This document shows positions 6,887-13,707 of a DNA stretch of 14,004 nt, piece by piece (the stretch's first letter is position 1; each line of letters opens with the position of its first letter). Both the position numbers and the translations under genes were made by a program. The DNA is from Candidatus Bathyarchaeota archaeon (GTDB lineage Archaea; Thermoproteota; Bathyarchaeia; Bathyarchaeales; DTEX01), in contig JAGGZB010000187.1 of assembly GCA_021162225.1 (NCBI GenBank), forward strand, positions 1 to 14,004, given 5' to 3'. The notes beneath the pieces are model-generated. The model had not been told where the DNA came from. It did not search any database and saw only the letters and a list, made by a program, of their open reading frames with translations.

Positions 6887-9226
6887 ATGAAGACTCAGGT
6901 TTATAATATCTTGAAAAAAGCCGCCTCAATTCGCCCTACATTATCTCATTCATCTATGCTCAGATTTACGATTCTCGCCTTAATCTTTGTAATAGCATTC
7001 TCTGTAAGGATTCTTCCAATAAGGTGGGGCTACTATCTCAGCGAGTATGATCCCTATTATCAGTATCGGCAGACAAAGTACATAATTAAGAATGGACTTT
7101 TGGGATGGCTCTCGTGGCATGATTATCTAAGCTGGTATCCGTGGGGAAATGTCATACGTAAACATGCGTACCCGGGACTTCCACTACTAGCAGCAACGAT
7201 TTATACTATCATGAACACTCTGGGCCTACGCTTCAGCATACACCCAACCCTCGACCCCCTTCAGATGGATCCAGTTTACGATTTCTGCGTTATATTCCCG
7301 GTCATAATGGGCTCAATTACATGTATAGTGATATACTTCTTAGGTAGGGAGCTAGGAGGGGAGGCTGTAGGTATGCTCTCAGCCCTTTTCTTAGCATTAG
7401 ATCCATCTCATATAGGACGAACCTCACTCGGCTTCTTTGACGATGAAACCGTTGGGATACTCAGTCTCCTACTCTTCATACTCTTTTTCAACAAGTCTAT
7501 AAGCAGGGGAGACTCTGAAAGCATGAACTTAAAGAAGACTCTATTTTCCGCTGAGACAGGCTGGGCTGTGGCCGCTGGATTAACTCTGGGTTATCTATGT
7601 GCTTCTTGGGGAGCCTCACGGTACGCAGTAGTTATGACGGCTTTATATGCACTTATACTTCTAGTATTGAGAAGATCCTCGCAACGCCTCCTCATATCAT
7701 ACGCAGTCACCTTTTTCATCACTATATCGATTGCTTCATGTGTTCCGCGGTTAGGATCTAGATTCCCCCTCGATTATCTTGGCACAAAATTCAATTTTGC
7801 ATATGACACTCTCTCCGTTTATCTCGTATTCTTCCTGCTACTCTTCAACGAGATAATGCACATAAAGGATAAAAGTAAAAGAATAGGATATTCTCTGGCC
7901 GTTATCGCCTTATTGGCGGCTGGTCTTTTATTCCTCTGGTGGAGCGGCAAAATTGTTCCTATAGGGACGAAATTTATAGCTGTGATTTACCCATTCATCC
8001 GATTTAATAATCCAATTCTATGGTCTGTTGCAGAGCATAGAGCATCCGCTTGGGGCACCTTTTACTATAATTTTGGAATAAACACATTCCTGTTACCTGT
8101 GGGGTTATACTTTGCGGCTCTCATGGCGACGAACTTAAGCATTTTCACAATAATTTATGGCTTAACTTCCGCATTTTCAGCAAGCTCTATGATAAGACTC
8201 AATATTTTAATGTCAGCCCCGATGAGTCTTCTATCTGCGCTCGCAGTTGTCCGCCTCCTTAAACCGTTCATGCTTTCATTAAGAGAGACGGAGACTCCTA
8301 GAAAGTATAGGGTTAGACGAACATTTAGGAAGGAGACTTCTATGATAGTGATATCACTCGTATTTATTCTTCTATTACTGACATACGTGATAGGAACAGA
8401 TTTCATGATCTCTCCGGATCGGAGAAGGGGGCCGAGGTTCTGTCTTCAAGCGTATGTTCCAACGACAATAAGCAGTGCAGGATTATCTGTAAGGCCGCGG
8501 GATACGGTTAAGGATTGGTTGAACGCTTTAACATGGATTAGGCTCAATACTCCTCCCTCTCCAACAAAGCCGGGTGATGCTGGAACGGTGATTGCTAGCT
8601 GGTGGGATTATGGATACTGGATAACGGCAATAGCGAATAGAACATCACTCGCAGATAACGGAACCTGGAATACAACTCAAATACAGCAGATCGGCCGCAT
8701 GTTCATGTCAAATGAGGAAGAAGCGATCAAGATTCTGAAGAGATACAACGTAACTCATGTGCTTGTCTTCACAGTATTTCAAGTAATAGAAGGTCCCTAT
8801 GGAGGGTTTTATCCATATCTTGGTGGAGGCGGAGATGAATCTAAGTGGCAGTGGATGGCTAGGATAGCCTTCGGCCCTGATGGCGATGAACCCTTCGGAA
8901 ACCTCACTCTCGGATTCGATTACATTGACATCAACAATAATCACATGTATGATAGAGATGACCGAATCATAGCGAATGAAAGAGGACAGAACACGACTCT
9001 ATTTAAGCTGATGTACTACGCTGTGGGAACGGTGGTGCAAGGTAAGCCTTACTCCTATATAGTTATGCCGGGAGGCAAAATTATGACGATAGCCTCCATT
9101 CACTTGAAATACTTTGAGAAATCTTATTTCTCGCAGGAATATGGATCTATAACTTTTGTTCCTGGCACTCGATATGTCGCTTTAGTCTGCATATACAAGG
9201 TTAACTATCCATCTAATGATCTTTAG
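6887..9226 (+). CDS. aglB: Oligosaccharyltransferase catalytic subunit, STT3/AglB family
   Basis: Membrane enzyme that transfers the lipid-linked glycan to Asn in N-x-S/T sequons on the outer face of the membrane. The 779-aa protein has a first helix at about 27-45, the first acidic motif in SEYDPYYQYR with Asp55 (metal ligand), the second in GFFDDE (about 185-187), about a dozen further helices, the SVAE-type external loop motif at about 380-383, and the soluble C-terminal domain with WWDYGYW at about 572-578. After it, the segment IGRMFMSNEEEAIKIL looks like the MI/DK-type motif region that helps bind the sequon. Length is in the range of archaeal AglB. It heads a plus-strand unit with the regulator 20 nt downstream. 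Confidence 0.95.
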   Translation: MKTQVYNILKKAASIRPTLSHSSMLRFTILALIFVIAFSVRILPIRWGYYLSEYDPYYQYRQTKYIIKNGLLGWLSWHDYLSWYPWGNVIRKHAYPGLPLLAATIYTIMNTLGLRFSIHPTLDPLQMDPVYDFCVIFPVIMGSITCIVIYFLGRELGGEAVGMLSALFLALDPSHIGRTSLGFFDDETVGILSLLLFILFFNKSISRGDSESMNLKKTLFSAETGWAVAAGLTLGYLCASWGASRYAVVMTALYALILLVLRRSSQRLLISYAVTFFITISIASCVPRLGSRFPLDYLGTKFNFAYDTLSVYLVFFLLLFNEIMHIKDKSKRIGYSLAVIALLAAGLLFLWWSGKIVPIGTKFIAVIYPFIRFNNPILWSVAEHRASAWGTFYYNFGINTFLLPVGLYFAALMATNLSIFTIIYGLTSAFSASSMIRLNILMSAPMSLLSALAVVRLLKPFMLSLRETETPRKYRVRRTFRKETSMIVISLVFILLLLTYVIGTDFMISPDRRRGPRFCLQAYVPTTISSAGLSVRPRDTVKDWLNALTWIRLNTPPSPTKPGDAGTVIASWWDYGYWITAIANRTSLADNGTWNTTQIQQIGRMFMSNEEEAIKILKRYNVTHVLVFTVFQVIEGPYGGFYPYLGGGGDESKWQWMARIAFGPDGDEPFGNLTLGFDYIDINNNHMYDRDDRIIANERGQNTTLFKLMYYAVGTVVQGKPYSYIVMPGGKIMTIASIHLKYFEKSYFSQEYGSITFVPGTRYVALVCIYKVNYPSNDL

Positions 9227-9246
9227 ATAAACGGCGTGATTGGGTA

Positions 9247-9750
9247 ATGGACAAAGATGAAACTGTAATTATAACAGTTAAGGTGCCCAAGAGTCTACAT
9301 GATGAGCTTGCACTCCGCGTTTCTGAAGGTGAAAGAAGCAAATTCATCAGGGAAGCGATAATCGAGAAACTTCAGAAAACGCCGCGTCCAGATAGGATCT
9401 TAGAACTAGAGGAGAAAATACGCAGACTTCAAGAGGAAATCACCCAGATTAAAAGATCACTTGCGGATCTTGAGATCCTAACCTATGATAAAGAGGTTAA
9501 TCCCCATGTTTTCTGCATTGACGAAATAGACCGCAAAATCATGGATTATCTCCTGCATTACAGAGGAGCCACAACTTCAGAGATATCTAAAGCTATAAAA
9601 GTTAACAGATGGTTAATTCTGAGCCGATTAAAGAAGATAAGATCCAGATCTGAAAAACAACTCGGAAAACCAATAATCGAATATTATCCGGGACTAAGAT
9701 ACGGAAAGATAAAAGCTTGGTGGATCAACGAAGAAATAATTGAAAGATGA
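9247..9750 (+). CDS. DNA-binding protein: ribbon-helix-helix plus coiled coil plus winged helix
   Basis: The 167-aa protein has three parts. Residues 6-44 (VIITVKVPKSLHDEL then SKFIREAIIEKL) are a CopG-like ribbon-helix-helix. Residues 50-78 have heptad-like Leu/Ile spacing and should form a coiled coil. Residues about 90-150 (EIDRKIMDYLLHYRGATTSEISKAIKVNRW and following) read as a winged helix-turn-helix with the recognition helix near VNRWLILSRLKKI. It would be a dimeric or tetrameric transcription regulator with two DNA-contacting domains; targets unknown. It starts 20 nt after aglB and is probably co-transcribed, which suggests feedback on aglB or control of the cell surface; that part is inference. 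The gene ends 16 nt before tRNA-Arg. Confidence 0.8.
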   Translation: MDKDETVIITVKVPKSLHDELALRVSEGERSKFIREAIIEKLQKTPRPDRILELEEKIRRLQEEITQIKRSLADLEILTYDKEVNPHVFCIDEIDRKIMDYLLHYRGATTSEISKAIKVNRWLILSRLKKIRSRSEKQLGKPIIEYYPGLRYGKIKAWWINEEIIER

Positions 9751-9766
9751 TCTAAGAATAATAAAG

Positions 9767-9867
9767 GGGCCCGTGGCCCAGCCAGGAATAAGGCGCCGAG
9801 TCGAGAAAATCGACGCGTAAGCCTCCGGAGCCGGAGATCCTGGGTTCAAATCCCAGCGGGCCCGCCA
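9767..9867 (+). tRNA. tRNA-Arg (anticodon CCG) with a 22-nt intron at position 29/30
   Basis: Folded by hand. Acceptor stem GGGCCCG (9767-9773) pairs with CGGGCCC (9857-9863), followed by G73 and an encoded CCA. The T arm is CTGGG-TTCAAAT-CCCAG. The D arm is GCCC/AGGC with G18G19 and A20, an Arg identity base. The anticodon stem forms only if 9799-9820 is removed: exon 1 ends in CCG (27-29) and exon 2 starts with GC (30-31), giving CCGGC paired with GCCGG. The seven-base loop CTCCGGA then has T33 and anticodon CCG at 9825-9827, which reads CGG. Mature length is 79 nt. The sequence closely matches the archaeal tRNA-Arg pattern as I remember it. Confidence 0.93.
9799..9820 (+). other. Noncanonical tRNA intron (after position 29)
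   Basis: The intron folds as an inner 5-bp hairpin GTCGA/TCGAC with loop GAAAA (9800-9814). A 4-bp central helix pairs exon GCGC (9793-9796) with intron GCGT (9815-9818, one G-U pair). The 5' bulge is CGA (cut after CG, 9798/9799) and the 3' bulge is AAG (cut after AA, 9820/9821). This is a bulge-helix-bulge with the cuts exactly where needed to restore the anticodon stem. The outer helix is weak, so the motif is of the relaxed type. Confidence 0.88.
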
Positions 9868-10439
9868 CATACCATTGCATGCTTTAGTCTTCAGTGTCAT
9901 GGTTTTTCGATTATATTTATAAATGCCTTTGCGATAGAGGGATAATCGAAGGGGTCTCCTTAGAGGAAGGAGCGGAAGGCTGGAAAATCGAAAACGAGAG
10001 AAAATCGATATCGGGTTTCAACATAAAAAATCCCAAAAGGGAATTGAGAGTTTTAGATAGTGCCGCTCTTTGTTCGGCGGCTTCTTTAATTCAGAGAGAT
10101 CGAAGGAGAGTTTTGGTTTAAATAGCGATCTTTATATACTCTATTTTTCATGCAGTTCAAAGAATGAATTCAAATGGAGTATTTAAAGATGATTTTGGGA
10201 TCGGGGTTTAAGAGTTGCGGCTTCTGAGGTTTCAAGTGATGCAGTGCTTTATCCTAGGCCGTACCTCTTGCAGATTCTTTCTTTTTAGCCTTAACTATCC
10301 CTGAACTTCTATGCCCGGCAACCTTAAGGATCGCTTCACGCCCGTCCTGTTCATCTCATAGTATAAGCCGAGGGTACAGAGATAACCATAGCCGCAACAT
10401 TAAGGGTGCGCGGAGAGATTCTTAAACAGCCGCTTTAGA
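9868..10439. other. 572-bp gap without a convincing gene; two TATA-like elements
   Basis: After a T-run at 9903-9907, which may end the tRNA transcript, the gap has TTTATAAAT at 9916-9924 and TTTATATA at 10131-10138 on the plus strand. A 75-codon plus-strand frame (9894-10121) is open, but its ATG lies upstream of the first TATA element and I recognise nothing in it. A few small hairpins follow the first element (CTCCTT/AAGGAG at 9956-9972; TCCC-AAAA-GGGA at 10032-10043). On the minus strand 10254-10435 holds two short coding-looking frames that would join through one frameshift. The gap may hold a small RNA, a decayed gene, or nothing. Confidence 0.35.
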
Positions 10440-11318
10440 TTAGCCCTCAACTATCATCTTGTCTCCGCAGTGTATTTCTCTGAATTTTTCCGGCAGGTTT
10501 TCTGCTATCTTCATTGTTGCTTTTAGTCCTGTGCAGTGCATTGGAGCTATTATGTCTGGACTGAGCTTTCTCAGCTCGTTTAGGGTCTTCTCTATTCTTT
10601 CTTCTGCTGCGTCTATTAGGTGGAATCCGCCTATTATCGCTGATGCTCTCTTCGCCCCCATCAGTTTTAATGCGTGGTTTACAGTGTTTATTACTCCGCT
10701 GTGTGCACATCCCGTGAATACTGCTATGCTCTCATCGCTCAGCCTAACTATCAAGCCTATATCATCAAGCAGTTCATCCTCCCTGAACTCTCCATCCCTG
10801 ACCATATAGAAGCCTCTTACCCGCTCGAACTCGAAGACCCTCGCTATCTCACCAGTCGTCATCACGTTCTCCGCTACCGTAACCGGGTTTCTTGAGAGTA
10901 TGAGCAAGCCTCCGCGCTCCTCAACCATCCTCCTAGAGAATGGAGGACCAGTATACGTTAGTTTCTTCAGTCCCAAACTTGGAAGTATCGCATACTTCGG
11001 GTAGAATAGTTCTGGATGAGCGATTACTGGAATGGGCTTATCTATCTCGGATAGAACCTTGAGGAGGCCGCCGCTATGATCATAATGGTTATGCGTTATC
11101 ACAATAGCATCTAAACGGCTGAGATCAACATCCAGCTCCCTGCAATTCCTGAGCAATGCATCCCCGGTATAGCCAGTATCCAAGAGGACCCGGCTTATAG
11201 AATCCTCAGACTTCACCTCTATTAGGAGGCTCAACCCATTCTCAGCGAGGATCGGCATCTCCTTAAAGGTCATATTATCAACGAGAACAGTAACCACAAC
11301 AGATGTGGAACCCAACAT
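10440..11318 (-). CDS. Metallo-beta-lactamase-fold hydrolase, COG1237 type
   Basis: Metal-dependent protein of about 292 aa. Motifs seen: LLDTGYTGD early on, THNHYDHSGGL (the HxHxDH metal site), GCAHSGVINT, GGFHL and PMHCTG, the ordered set typical of COG1237. The characterised archaeal relative (MJ0301) is a dihydropterin ribofuranosyl-aminobenzene phosphate synthase-type enzyme of methanopterin synthesis, but this family is broad, so the reaction is not decided. I choose the ATG at 11316-11318 because GGGGTG lies 4 nt upstream and the product then starts just before TVLVDN, the usual N-terminal strand. The longer frame to 11366 would add 16 residues that cover AT-rich promoter-like DNA. Downstream is a gene-poor gap; upstream is a 304-bp gap. 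Confidence 0.88.
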   Translation of the reverse strand: MLGSTSVVVTVLVDNMTFKEMPILAENGLSLLIEVKSEDSISRVLLDTGYTGDALLRNCRELDVDLSRLDAIVITHNHYDHSGGLLKVLSEIDKPIPVIAHPELFYPKYAILPSLGLKKLTYTGPPFSRRMVEERGGLLILSRNPVTVAENVMTTGEIARVFEFERVRGFYMVRDGEFREDELLDDIGLIVRLSDESIAVFTGCAHSGVINTVNHALKLMGAKRASAIIGGFHLIDAAEERIEKTLNELRKLSPDIIAPMHCTGLKATMKIAENLPEKFREIHCGDKMIVEG

Positions 11319-11448
11319 AACACACCCCAACCAAATATAAACCAACAAAAATTTATCTCTATCCATCGATTGAAAGAGTCATCTCCACACGTAAAAATGC
11401 ATATTCACGTCTGAAAATACCTTTATTGATGTGCAGACCGCCACATGC

Positions 11449-11456
11449 TTTATATA
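11449..11456 (+). promoter_or_regulatory. TATA box ahead of a small plus-strand ORF
   Basis: TTTATATA on the plus strand, within the 304-bp gap 11319-11622 between two minus-strand genes. Transcription would start near 11478-11480, directly before GGGGGAAG and the ATG at 11483. One of the best promoter matches in the window. Confidence 0.5.
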
Positions 11457-11482
11457 CAATTTTTCCCGCAACACGGGGGAAG

Positions 11483-11575
11483 ATGCAAACATCGAGTTCG
11501 CCAAGCCCATACCTTGAAAAATTAAAAGGATACGCTGAACTCTTCTTTCGCAAAGTAGAGAGCCATATGGCTTGA
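11483..11575 (+). CDS. Possible 30-aa small protein
   Basis: Short frame read as MQTSSSPSPYLEKLKGYAEL and ten more residues, ending HMA. It has a Ser/Pro-rich start and then a likely amphipathic helix (YLEKLKGYAELFFRKVES). A purine-rich GGGGGA precedes the ATG and a TATA box lies at the right distance upstream, which is the main support. It opposes both neighbours. The end overlaps the perfect 12-bp palindrome AGCCATATGGCT at 11561-11572. I recognise no family. It could equally be a leader of a non-coding RNA. Confidence 0.35.
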   Translation: MQTSSSPSPYLEKLKGYAELFFRKVESHMA

Positions 11576-11622
11576 TATCCCTACTGATAGCAAACTCGAT
11601 TAGAAATAAGAGTCAAATGCAT

Positions 11623-12522
11623 TCATTTGATGAATATCTTGAATATCCATCTGAATCCCAGAATCTTGATGGAGCTCTTAATTATCTCTTTCACCGCATG
11701 TCTTATGGCATCCCAGCTTAGCTGATAGTCTGATACTCCCTCTTCGCTCTCAGCGTACTTGTATCCTCTTATTATGACCGCTGGGATTCCCTCATCTGTT
11801 TGACCCATCAACAGAGCTGAGGCACAGGCGATCTCATCGGCTATGCGGTCCACCCCGCCGAACTTCGGCTTGCCGTAAAGATCCGGATCGCCGAAGCCTT
11901 TATGAATGACTTCTATGCCCGAGGAACCCCTCGCAAAATCTAAGGATCCAAACGAGAACCACATCTCTGTGTCAGTTATGATGACCGCAACCCTCCTTCC
12001 AGTTAGCTCTAGAATTCTACGTCTAATCTCCCGGGCGTAATCATCCATATTCTCAGGCGGAATGCTCACCACGCCCTCCGGATGATTCGAGGAGTCCAAG
12101 CCCGCGTCGCTGTAGATCTGCCCTCCCCTCCTTACGATGAGAGTGTACGGAGCCTTCTTTATAGCCTCGTAGGCTCCCGTAATATTCCTTGACATTTTCT
12201 CCGTTCTGATCACGCCCTTCTCAACGAGCTTTGCGAATGGAAGTATGAAGAGGACTTCATCGCTATTGTCTAGGACGGCTTGGATGAAACGCGGATCTCC
12301 CCCAGTCTTCTCGGCGATTCTGAGCGCTCTCCTCGAAGGCTTAACTTCACTTAGCCGAATTAGGAAGCCGTACGCTTTCGAGACCACCTTGCTTGTTATC
12401 ACGAGGATATCGCCGTTTCTTATGCCGCCTGCCTCCTCAGAAGCCGCATTCATCACTAACCTTGCCAAATCGTCTCCCGGCTTAACCTCCGGAAGCCTCA
12501 AACCGTACAATTCAATCTTCAA
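11623..12522 (-). CDS. Divergent CofE-like (F420-0:gamma-glutamyl ligase family) protein
   Basis: CofE adds glutamate to coenzyme F420-0 with GTP and divalent metals. This about 300-aa protein keeps the family layout: IELYGLRLPEVKPGDDL at the start, ILVITSKVVSKAYG (about 40-52), SDAGLDSSN (about 138-146), ITDTE (about 182-186), DLYGKPKFGGVDRIADEIA and LLMGQTDEGIPAVIIRGYKY. The usual block after the second Asp-Thr, normally GRPFRxGxxGVAIG, is replaced here by EMWFSFGSLDFARGSSG, and the C-terminus carries an extra basic-hydrophobic tail. So it may have lost or changed activity. Of several in-frame TTG codons I choose 12520-12522, which gives a product starting KIELYGLRLPE, as in the family; the frame is open to 12552. 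Confidence 0.78.
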   Translation of the reverse strand: MKIELYGLRLPEVKPGDDLARLVMNAASEEAGGIRNGDILVITSKVVSKAYGFLIRLSEVKPSRRALRIAEKTGGDPRFIQAVLDNSDEVLFILPFAKLVEKGVIRTEKMSRNITGAYEAIKKAPYTLIVRRGGQIYSDAGLDSSNHPEGVVSIPPENMDDYAREIRRRILELTGRRVAVIITDTEMWFSFGSLDFARGSSGIEVIHKGFGDPDLYGKPKFGGVDRIADEIACASALLMGQTDEGIPAVIIRGYKYAESEEGVSDYQLSWDAIRHAVKEIIKSSIKILGFRWIFKIFIK

Positions 12523-12670
12523 GCCTCTTCCAATCCGGGCATGCAATCCCAAACCCCATCACTTCCAATAGCATCGCACATAATTAAGTCATCTGAAAGA
12601 ACCGTGGCATGGCGCACTTTCTCCCTTCTGAACCAGCAAAAGTAGCAAACTCGGAAAGAGAGGGGTAGAA

Positions 12671-12913
12671 TTACTTTAAGATGCCGAGGCGTGTAAGCAG
12701 CCATATGATGAACGCCGCCACACTTATCATCAGCAAGATCGGCGAGGTCGCAAACCAGAAGCCATCTCTCCTGTAAATCCAGAGTAGGATCCACGGGATT
12801 CGTTCTAGCGAAAGCTGAGGCGTAACCTTGGCGATTAGAGAAGCAGCTATAAAAGCGAGTCCTAGAACCACGAATAGCACACCCAAAACGATTAGAATCT
12901 TCTCAAAGGACAT
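12671..12913 (-). CDS. Small membrane protein, DUF2905-like
   Basis: 80-aa protein with two hydrophobic helices: about residues 5-28 (ILIVLGVLFVVLGLAFIAA) and 55-76 (SPILLMISVAAFIIWLLTRL). Between them LERIPWILLWIYRRDGFWFA resembles the GRLPGDI-IR-RNFTFYFP loop of DUF2905 proteins, and SPILLMIS matches the start of their second helix; this is from memory. Function is unknown for the family. I use the ATG at 12911-12913; a TTG at 12920-12922 would add three residues. It lies upstream of the CofE-like gene on the same strand, with a gap of about 150 nt. Confidence 0.7.
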   Translation of the reverse strand: MSFEKILIVLGVLFVVLGLAFIAASLIAKVTPQLSLERIPWILLWIYRRDGFWFATSPILLMISVAAFIIWLLTRLGILK

Positions 12914-13195
12914 TCCCGACAACGATTCATATATGTGAGTTTGCCAACTTAAACCTTTACGGTTGAGATTCCAGATAGCATGGCAAATTTAGGTTAATTA
13001 AGTCCAACCTTATTACGCCTAGATACGGCTCATAGATTCATCAGCGTACCAGCAGGAATTTGAGAGAGATACATGACTCTTATTCTCGGCACGCCCCTCC
13101 GTCACTTAACCATCCTGAAGAGCTCAGAGCATAGAAGATCAAGAACATCCATAAAGATATCAGAAGCCGGCATAAAAATTCTTGGGTAAGAGCCT
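12914..13195. other. Gap between the DUF2905-like gene and the 101-aa gene
   Basis: 282 bp. It contains the self-complementary CATATATG at 12928-12935 close to the downstream gene start, and a 33-codon minus-strand frame (13102-13203) whose ATG overlaps the stop of the 101-aa gene as ATGGATAA. The small product (MDKGSYPRIFMPASDIFMDV and 13 more) is unrecognised; coupling could be real or chance. Nothing else seen. Confidence 0.3.
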
Positions 13196-13501
13196 TTATC
13201 CATTTCGTTTTTCTTCCTTCTCTGCAACTACGCTTTTCGTGGATACCTCTTTGATTAATGGCTCCTCTCTTCCGCCCTCTATCTCTATCTCCGCGTTTGG
13301 ATATTGTTGCTGAAGCTGCCTTTTAAGCGAGTTTACATCTGTATCTTTTCCAGCCTTAACTCTAATTTTTGTTCCTTCCGGAGTCTGAACAACGCTTATG
13401 GAGTATCCGCTTCCGGAAAAATCATCAAAAGATGACTCCAAATCATCGAAGAAGTCTCTGAGTAAATCATCTATAATGCTTCGTTTTCTCTTATGAGACA
13501 T
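13196..13501 (-). CDS. Unrecognised 101-aa soluble protein
   Basis: The N-terminus is basic then acidic (KRKRSIIDDLLRDFFDDLES, residues 4-23), then a Ser/Gly linker and a compact beta-alpha-beta-like core (about 32-76: YSISVVQTPEGTKIRVKAG, DVNSLKRQLQQQYPNAEIEI). The C-terminus is Lys/Glu-rich. The core spacing would suit a small two-layer domain such as those in RNA-binding or oligomer-forming proteins, but I assign no function. A real gene is supported by GGGGGAGA directly upstream of the ATG, coding-like composition and length. It is transcribed away from the methyltransferase at 13708. Confidence 0.75.
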   Translation of the reverse strand: MSHKRKRSIIDDLLRDFFDDLESSFDDFSGSGYSISVVQTPEGTKIRVKAGKDTDVNSLKRQLQQQYPNAEIEIEGGREEPLIKEVSTKSVVAEKEEKRNG

Positions 13502-13586
13502 ATACTCTCCCCCAGCTTGAGATTATATTCCCCTAAAAATTAACTTATCGCCACTTTGAATGTTGCCTTTACGATCTGCAACACTC

Positions 13587-13654
13587 ATGTAGCAGGCTGG
13601 AGGAATCTTCAGTTCCGCAGGATTCTCCAAACAAAAATATTACTTTATGTAGCA
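13587..13654 (+). repeat. Hairpin between two ATGTAGCA direct repeats
   Basis: ATGTAGCA occurs at 13587-13594 and 13647-13654. Between them TGGAGGAATC (13598-13607) can pair with GATTCTCCA (13621-13629) with one bulged G and a 13-nt loop. It lies in the 206-bp divergent gap before the methyltransferase. It could be a regulatory site, a transcript-end structure, or a tiny remnant flanked by a duplicated target. Confidence 0.3.
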
Positions 13655-13666
13655 AAAAAAGGAATC

Positions 13667-13674
13667 ATTATATG
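13667..13674 (+). promoter_or_regulatory. TATA box of the methyltransferase gene
   Basis: ATTATATG lies about 34-41 nt before the ATG at 13708 on the plus strand, predicting a very short leader. No clear ribosome binding site precedes the ATG, which fits near-leaderless initiation. Confidence 0.4.
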
Positions 13675-13707
13675 CGGTAATACGTAGATCTTAAGAACGC
13701 TGAAAAG

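Noticed and set aside
9799..9820. Reading the extra tRNA bases as a long variable arm (tRNA-Leu/Ser)
   Set aside because: The bases lie 5' of the anticodon, the variable loop AGATC has normal size, and the Arg pattern with A20 fits once the intron is removed.
9694..9900. 68-aa minus-strand frame across tRNA-Arg
   Set aside because: It runs antisense through the whole tRNA and the end of the regulator gene. ARWDLNPGSPAPEAYA is the well-known spurious antisense-tRNA translation.
10254..10280. TAG followed by an open frame as a pyrrolysine codon
   Set aside because: The frame lacks a start and a recognisable family; no Pyl machinery is visible. Chance readthrough of a decayed or non-coding stretch is simpler.
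11359..11553. 64-aa minus-strand frame upstream of the COG1237 gene
   Set aside because: It runs antisense to the TATA box and small ORF, overlaps the longer COG1237 start, shows no motif and has no clear ribosome site.
11614..11629. CAAATG-CATT-CATTTG hairpin at the end of the CofE-like gene as a terminator
   Set aside because: Only six AT-rich pairs, partly inside the coding end, and no following T-run on the transcribed strand.
12703..12740. ATGATGA box C-like motif as a C/D guide RNA
   Set aside because: No matching CTGA boxes at the right spacing, and it lies inside the DUF2905-like coding region.
12519..12794. 91-aa minus-strand frame between the CofE-like and DUF2905-like genes
   Set aside because: It overlaps the DUF2905-like gene out of frame and reads as low-likeness protein with scattered Cys and His; shadow of the real gene plus spacer.
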